DNA of 64,000 nucleotides from SABI01 sp963678555 (lineage in GTDB: Bacteria > Spirochaetota > Spirochaetia > Sphaerochaetales > Sphaerochaetaceae). This document shows positions 59,557 to 64,000 of this stretch, piece by piece (position 1 is the first letter of the stretch; each line of letters opens with the position of its first letter). Position numbers and translations under genes: made by a program. The stretch is from NCBI GenBank assembly GCA_963678555.2, contig CAXXJA010000003.1, positions 496,001 through 560,000 of the forward strand, written 5' to 3'. Under the pieces are notes generated by a model. That model was not told where the DNA came from. It saw nothing but the letters and a program-made list of their open reading frames with translations, and ran no database searches.

Positions 59557-60903
59557 TTATAAGCATATCGTCATATATACAGGCAAGTAGTAGACATTGT
59601 CTTGTATGACGAGATCTTTGGTGTGCAGGACATAACTCTGGCCGATCCTTGATCTGAACTTGCTTTTGAATTTATGTAATGAAGTTGTAGAGTACCTCTT
59701 CCCTGATTTTACTTCTATAGGGGAAATCTTAGAAGGCTTGTTTGGATCAATGATTAAGAAATCTATTTCCATCGTATTCTGGCTGTTGTTATTATCTTTC
59801 CTGGAGTAGAAATACAGTTTTTTTCCCTTTGCTTGTAATATTTGAGCAACGATATTTTCAAAAATCATTCCATGATTCGCTTCCAATCTATCTGCCACGA
59901 TCTTTTCAGCGATATCCCGATGCATTTCATCAGTCATATCGTAGGCATGACTGATAAGAAGTCCAGTATCAACCATGTACAATTTTACTGTAAATCTGTC
60001 TTTATAGAGGGATAATCCTACTTGGGGATCCTCTGTGTTGAAGCAGATATTGACTATCATTGCATCATCGAGCCACATGAAAGCATCTTCGTACTCTCTT
60101 AGACGTGCATTCTTAGAAATCGCGGAAAGGTTAAATCTCTTTTCGTGTTTTGATAGTTGAGCTGGGATTTCATCATAGATGTTTACTACTTTCGATTCAT
60201 AACCTTTTGCATATTTTGTGATATCGTTTCGATATAATCGTAAAATATCGCGTTTAATTCTATCAACCTTTGCATAGTCTTTAGAATGAATGAACTCAAG
60301 CACTGCCTGAGGCATTCCTCCCACCAGTATGTATTGTCTGAATAGCTTCATGATATGTGCATGAAGCGGGCCCAGCGGTTTCAATTGTTCATAGTGATCT
60401 TTTATTACTTTCATAGTTGATTCTTGTCCCAATGCAATGCAGAATTCCTCAAAATCCAGAGGATACATCGAAACAGCTCTTTCCTCTGAAGGAATGAGAA
60501 TGTCTTTTACATGTTGCTTGATTGAGAGAAGGGAACCGGTTTCGATGTAGTCATACCGATTATCTTTTACCAGGTGTTTAATGAGTTGTCTTGCCTGTGG
60601 GAAAAACTGGACCTCATCAAAGATGATCAATGTATTTCTGTGGTGGAGCTCAATTCGGGATAGCGCTGTGAGAAAAAAGAAGAAATCATCCAGATTGGAT
60701 GCATGCTGAATGAAGATCGATTTCATCTCATCAGATGCAACACTGAAATCAATTAACATATATGACGTGTATTCCTTTTTCCCAAACTCTTCTGCAATGG
60801 TGGTTTTCCCAACGCGTCTGGCACCCTCAATTAACAGCGCTGTTTTCCCTTGTTCTTCCTTCCACAGAAGCAGCTCCTTATATATGTTTCGCTTTAATAC
60901 CAT
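59557..60903 (-). CDS. AAA-type ATPase with DUF4143 domain, AT-rich
   Basis: A 448-residue ATPase of the AAA_14/DUF4143 family. Walker A is GARRVGKTT (residues 27-35) and Walker B is LIIFDEVQFFP. The central part has ETGSLLSI and PLDFEEFC, and DUF4143 follows with KLYMVDTGLLISH. The end contains a PD-(D/E)XK-like set, EIDFLIIDPN ... PIEVKSGK. AAGGAG seven bases before ATG 60903 supports the start. The gene is visibly more AT-rich than its surroundings and lies between the two copies of a ~300-base repeat, signs of horizontal arrival. The function of the family is not established. Confidence 0.88.
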   Translation of the reverse strand: MVLKRNIYKELLLWKEEQGKTALLIEGARRVGKTTIAEEFGKKEYTSYMLIDFSVASDEMKSIFIQHASNLDDFFFFLTALSRIELHHRNTLIIFDEVQFFPQARQLIKHLVKDNRYDYIETGSLLSIKQHVKDILIPSEERAVSMYPLDFEEFCIALGQESTMKVIKDHYEQLKPLGPLHAHIMKLFRQYILVGGMPQAVLEFIHSKDYAKVDRIKRDILRLYRNDITKYAKGYESKVVNIYDEIPAQLSKHEKRFNLSAISKNARLREYEDAFMWLDDAMIVNICFNTEDPQVGLSLYKDRFTVKLYMVDTGLLISHAYDMTDEMHRDIAEKIVADRLEANHGMIFENIVAQILQAKGKKLYFYSRKDNNNSQNTMEIDFLIIDPNKPSKISPIEVKSGKRYSTTSLHKFKSKFRSRIGQSYVLHTKDLVIQDNVYYLPVYMTICL

Positions 60904-60958
60904 TATCGGCTCCTTGCACTACTAGTATACACGAAAATGATAATAAAAAAAGTGTAAA

Positions 60959-61003
60959 TATCACGTTTTTGTAGTTTACTAATTCATAATTATCACGTTT
61001 TTG
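60959..61003 (-). promoter_or_regulatory. two 13-base direct repeats upstream of the AT-rich ATPase gene
   Basis: CAAAAACGTGATA occurs twice on the minus strand (complement of 60959-60971 and of 60991-61003), start to start 32 bases, three helical turns. A TATACT -10-like hexamer (complement of 60924-60929) lies between them and the ATG. They may be binding sites of a regulator. Confidence 0.5.
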
Positions 61004-61044
61004 ACCATAAGAACAACCATGTTGTACTTTTCAAAAACAATAGT

Positions 61045-61347
61045 GTACCTATTCCCAGGTGACTGTGATTGACTCAATAACCTATCCGACGGATCTCGTC
61101 ATCTTCATCACACAATCCGACTCTGACTCACTTCAGGTGGAGGTGTTGAATTGTGTTCCATGAGGTACAGAGAGTCGGCAGGTGACAGTGCAGAAGAGAG
61201 CGTGGAAGAGGTTGAGAAGGTGTTCGGGCAAGGCTCTGGATGTCGGCTGTGTCAATCGTGTTGCAGTCTTATCGGGTCCGCTGATCCAGGGAGCCTTTCT
61301 GGTTTCCCGATGGGCTGTACGATATCTCCGGCCGGGCCCGGTCAGGC
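61045..61347 (+). repeat. direct repeat, copy 2 (degraded)
   Basis: 303 bases matching 59056-59373. It retains a truncated lipoprotein tail in frame (YSQVTVIDSITYPTDLVIF, then a normal stop), so it is a real duplicate of coding DNA, now without a start. Its last six bases overlap the stop codon end of the DMT transporter gene (61342). Confidence 0.85.
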
Positions 61348-62247
61348 GTTCTCCCGGATTCTCCTGAGAGCCGGACCTCTCTCCCCGATATACAGCCCTC
61401 CTATGATCGCGCTGGTTCCGATAAAGGCCTGAGCAGTGACCGGCTCTCCGAGGAACAGTGCGGCCGCGAACAGGGTGACCAGAGGCATCGTGTAGATATA
61501 GATGCTGGTCGCATAGACTCCGATAGTGGCAACCGCGTGGTTCCAGAACACGAAGCAGAAGGCACTTGCAAGTATCCCGAGGAACAGAAGGAGGAGGGTG
61601 TTGAGCGGCGTGAAGTCAGAGGCCAGGATGAGCGAGTCGTCGAAGAAGAGGGAGGGGATAAGGAAGATCAGGCCGTAGGTGATGAGCTTCCTCGTATAGG
61701 TGATCAGGTGGTATTTCGTGGTGTCGATACGCTTGAGCAGGAGAGAGTAGGTCGCCCAGGCGGCGGTTCCGCTCAGTGCGATGAGATCACCCCGGAGGCT
61801 GAAGCCTTCGAAGCGGGTCCCGTTGAGAATGACCAGGACCACTCCCAGAAAGGCAAGAAGCGAACCCCATATATAGGAGGGGCGGAGGCGCTCGCTCTTC
61901 AGCAGGAAGGCTCCTGCCACCGCGGTCGTGAGAGGTGCGAGACTGGTGAGGATTCCGACATTCGATGCACTGGTCATAGTGAGTGAAAGGGTCTCTACTC
62001 CGTAATAGACCGTCACTCCCGCTGCCCCGCTCAGCGCAAACAGCACTTCATCCTTCAGCGAAAATCGATTTCTCGGGTTCTTTATGTCCAGGAGGTAGAG
62101 CGTGATGACTCCCATGACGAACCTCACAACAAGGATCTCACTCATCGTGAAGGTCTTCAGCAGCTGTTTTGTCGCTATGAAGGTAATACCCCAGATCATC
62201 ACCGCAGCGAATGCGCTTGCGTGGCTCATTGCCCGCTCTCTTTCCAT
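61342..62247 (-). CDS. DMT-family (EamA) transporter
   Basis: A 301-residue inner-membrane transporter with ten helices in two EamA repeats. The first repeat starts SAFAAVMIWGITFIATKQLLK, and the second starts GDLIALSGTAAWATYSLLLKR, with the FLGILASAFCFVFWNHAVATIG segment near the end. ATG 62247 follows AGAGGAC by seven bases; the longer frame from 62328 overlaps the groEL-side region without a site. EamA proteins export amino acids or other metabolites; the substrate is unknown. Confidence 0.85.
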   Translation of the reverse strand: MERERAMSHASAFAAVMIWGITFIATKQLLKTFTMSEILVVRFVMGVITLYLLDIKNPRNRFSLKDEVLFALSGAAGVTVYYGVETLSLTMTSASNVGILTSLAPLTTAVAGAFLLKSERLRPSYIWGSLLAFLGVVLVILNGTRFEGFSLRGDLIALSGTAAWATYSLLLKRIDTTKYHLITYTRKLITYGLIFLIPSLFFDDSLILASDFTPLNTLLLLFLGILASAFCFVFWNHAVATIGVYATSIYIYTMPLVTLFAAALFLGEPVTAQAFIGTSAIIGGLYIGERGPALRRIRENA

Positions 62248-62351
62248 CTGAACGTCCTCTCCCTGTCCTGCAATATGCATGGGATACTGTATGCTCAGTG
62301 CCGACGATTGTAAAGACACTCTCAGCAAAGAAAAAAAGTATCCAAAGATAG

Positions 62352-62380
62352 TTGCTGTTTGTGAAAAATATGATTATGTT
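62352..62380 (+). promoter_or_regulatory. possible promoter of groEL
   Basis: TTGCTG (62352-62357), a 17-base spacer and TATGTT (62375-62380). The start would be near 62387, at the first base of the palindrome CGGTAAAG...CTTTACCG. The -35 is weak. Confidence 0.45.
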
Positions 62381-62432
62381 ACGTATCGGTAAAGAAACTC
62401 TCTTTACCGTGCCCTGTTGTGAGGCACGTAAC
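62378..62432 (+). promoter_or_regulatory. nested palindromes in the groEL leader
   Basis: CGGTAAAG (62387-62394) pairs with CTTTACCG (62402-62409); CGTGCC (62408-62413) pairs with GGCACG (62423-62428); GTTACGT (62378-62384) pairs with ACGTAAC (62426-62432). The last two share bases and cannot form together, so two alternative folds exist. No CIRCE sequence (TTAGCACTC-N9-GAGTGCTAA) is present. Confidence 0.6.
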
Positions 62433-62471
62433 ATATTACAAATCATACCATAAAAGGAAGTGAGGAAAACT

Positions 62472-64000
62472 ATGGCAAAACAGCTGCAGTTCAATGAAGA
62501 TGCCCGGCGCTCGCTCGTAGCAGGAGTGGAGAAGCTGTCTCAGGCAGTCAAGGTCACCCTTGGTCCCAAAGGAAGAAATGTTCTGATCGATAAGAAGTTC
62601 GGTGCACCGACCGTCACCAAGGACGGAGTATCGGTTGCACGAGAGATCGAACTCGAAGAACCCTTTGAGAACATGGGTGCTCAGCTCGTCAAGGAAGTCG
62701 CGACGAAGACTAATGATGTTGCCGGTGACGGTACTACCACCGCTACCGTCCTTGCCTACTCAATCACCAAAGAGGGGATGAAGAGTGTTGCCGCAGGGAT
62801 CAATCCCATGGGTATCAGACGGGGAATCGACAAGGCTGTCGAGGATGCGATCGCAGAGCTTAAGAAGCATGCCCGCATCATCAAGGACAAGGCGGAACTG
62901 GCTCAGGTAGCTTCGATCAGCGCCAACAACGATCCCGTCATCGGAGATGAGATCGCCGGTGCGATGGAGAAGGTCGGTAAAGACGGTGTCATCACAGTCG
63001 AAGAGTCAAAGACTATCGAGACAACCACAGATTTCGTTGAAGGTATGCAGTTCGACAGAGGCTACCTGTCTCCCTACTTCGCTACCAATCGCGATACCAT
63101 GGTATCAATCCTTGAGGATCCCTATATCCTGATTTACGATAAGAAGATCAGCAACATGAAGGACCTTCTTCCCGTGCTCGAGAAGGTTGCCCAGTCGGGT
63201 AAGCCGATCCTGATCATTGCCGAAGATGTCGATGGCGAAGCCCTTGCCACCCTTATCGTCAACACCATCAGAGGAACCCTCAATGCCGTGGCAGTGAAGG
63301 CTCCCGGATTCGGTGACAGAAGAAAGGCTATGCTCGAAGATATCGCCATCCTCACCGGCGGAGAGGTCATCAGTGAAGAGATCGGGCTCAAGCTCGAGAA
63401 TACCGATATCACCCAGCTCGGTCGTGCCAAGAGCGTCAAGATCGAGAAGGATAACACCACCATCATCAACGGTGCCGGCAAGCAGAGCGATATCAAGGAC
63501 AGGATCAGTCAGATCAAGGTTCAGATCCAGGATACGACAAGTGATTATGACCGAGAGAAACTGCAGGAGCGTCTTGCGAAGCTCGCAGGCGGAGTCGCTG
63601 TGATCAATGTCGGTGCAGCTACCGAGGTAGAGCTCAAAGAGAAGAAGCACCGGGTTGAGGACGCACTTTCCGCTACCCGCGCAGCTATCGAAGAGGGTGT
63701 CATCGCCGGTGGTGGTGTGGCTCTGATTCAGGCAGTCAAGGCTCTTGATGAGAAGAACCTCTCCGGTCTTACCGAGGAAGAGGTCGTCGGGTACAAGATC
63801 GTACGTCGTGCTCTCGAAGAACCTATCCGGCAGATCGCGCAGAATGCAGGTCTTGACGGATCAATCATCGCAGAGAAGGCAAAGCACGAGAAACCCGAGT
63901 TCGGTTTTGATGCCGCAAAGCTCGAATGGGTCAATATGTTCGACGCTGGTATCATCGACCCGGTGAAGGTGACCCGCAGTGCGCTTCAGAATGCTGCAAG
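62472..64000 (+). CDS. groL: chaperonin GroEL, 3' end outside window
   Basis: The first 509 codons of the 60-kDa chaperonin, which folds proteins in an ATP-driven ring with GroES. It shows the nucleotide-binding VTLGPKGRNVLID and the ATPase motif VAGDGTTTATVLA, then the apical domain and KAPGFGDRRKAMLEDIAILTGG, and the second equatorial part VEDALSATRAAIEEGVIAGGG. The frame runs open into the window end. GAGG seven bases before the ATG gives the start. No groES precedes it, and no CIRCE heat-shock operator is seen; the leader carries other palindromes. Confidence 0.96.
   Translation, partial: MAKQLQFNEDARRSLVAGVEKLSQAVKVTLGPKGRNVLIDKKFGAPTVTKDGVSVAREIELEEPFENMGAQLVKEVATKTNDVAGDGTTTATVLAYSITKEGMKSVAAGINPMGIRRGIDKAVEDAIAELKKHARIIKDKAELAQVASISANNDPVIGDEIAGAMEKVGKDGVITVEESKTIETTTDFVEGMQFDRGYLSPYFATNRDTMVSILEDPYILIYDKKISNMKDLLPVLEKVAQSGKPILIIAEDVDGEALATLIVNTIRGTLNAVAVKAPGFGDRRKAMLEDIAILTGGEVISEEIGLKLENTDITQLGRAKSVKIEKDNTTIINGAGKQSDIKDRISQIKVQIQDTTSDYDREKLQERLAKLAGGVAVINVGAATEVELKEKKHRVEDALSATRAAIEEGVIAGGGVALIQAVKALDEKNLSGLTEEEVVGYKIVRRALEEPIRQIAQNAGLDGSIIAEKAKHEKPEFGFDAAKLEWVNMFDAGIIDPVKVTRSALQNAA

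Noticed and set aside
59208..59609. 133-codon plus-strand frame with a methyltransferase-like SMLDVGCGNR motif, also in copy 2 (61182-61367).
   Set aside because: The motif is lost in copy 2 (GCG becomes GCV), the rest shows no methyltransferase features, there is no ribosome binding site, and the frame runs through the LuxR remnant.
62250..62471. CIRCE heat-shock operator upstream of groEL.
   Set aside because: No TTAGCACTC/GAGTGCTAA pair is present; the palindromes found have other sequences.
1..64000. tRNA genes, rRNA genes, CRISPR arrays, prophage or replication origin.
   Set aside because: Scanned by eye on both strands; no cloverleaf, no regular spaced repeats, no phage structural genes and no DnaA-box clusters were seen. 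A tRNA or covariance search would be decisive.

Overview
The window looks like a chromosomal segment of an anaerobic, fermentative spirochaete of roughly balanced base composition; Sphaerochaeta or a close relative is my best guess. The signs are metabolic and architectural: pyruvate:ferredoxin oxidoreductase, a B12-dependent (oxygen-independent) ribonucleotide reductase, rubredoxin, a plant/trypanosome-type phosphofructokinase as in treponemes, a 7TM-DISM-type histidine kinase and many small outer-surface lipoproteins. The assignment rests on gene content only.

Layout. 1-3.3 kb: 3' end of a topoisomerase IV subunit A gene overlapped by an RluA-type pseudouridine synthase, then a promoter-led operon of DUF2089, small membrane and YvlB-like proteins. 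3.3-6.3 kb: a large pseudo-receiver/PEP-synthase-like ATP-binding fusion on the minus strand. 6.5-15.7 kb: core anaerobic metabolism (glutamate dehydrogenase, M42 peptidase, NrdJ with an NrdR-type promoter, pyruvate:ferredoxin oxidoreductase). 15.7-22.3 kb: an accessory stretch with a decayed group II intron, a kelch lipoprotein pair, a nitroreductase, an MFS permease, a short rubredoxin gene and an IS30-family element bounded by a 15-base direct repeat. 22.3-31.2 kb: a WYL regulator, SlyX and a minus-strand operon dnaE-yggT-recG-rsmD-thioesterase. 31.3-34.6 kb: a three-gene molybdenum-hydroxylase-like operon whose large subunit has lost the family's usual motifs. 34.7-39.7 kb: tightly coupled ligA-aminotransferase-HTH-pfk. 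39.9-40.1 kb: an apparent free-standing small RNA carrying two copies of an anti-Shine-Dalgarno-like sequence. 40.6-52.3 kb: a DUF4143 ATPase, pgi, argR, lemA/DUF2207, CoA-binding and RRM proteins, a phytol-kinase-like/DUF92 pair, glycerate kinase, and a TlpA/CXXC-peptide/membrane-ferredoxin redox operon. 52.4-62.3 kb: a two-component system, three surface proteins, and a second DUF4143 ATPase bracketed by a ~300-base direct duplication with regulator debris, then a DMT transporter. 62.4-64 kb: groEL, cut by the window end, with a structured leader.

How the genes fit together. The central pathway genes (pgi, pfk, glycerate kinase, pyruvate:ferredoxin oxidoreductase, glutamate dehydrogenase) describe sugar fermentation with ammonia assimilation. 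Rubredoxin, nitroreductase and the TlpA/ferredoxin operon deal with redox balance. The 15.7-22.3 kb and 55-61.4 kb stretches hold nearly all the mobile or duplicated DNA. The observations I rate highest are the anti-SD-mimic small RNA (39975-40089), the degenerate molybdenum-hydroxylase operon, the duplication-bracketed ATPase, the receiver/PEP-synthase fusion, and the NrdR-type promoter plus long leader hairpin in front of nrdJ.
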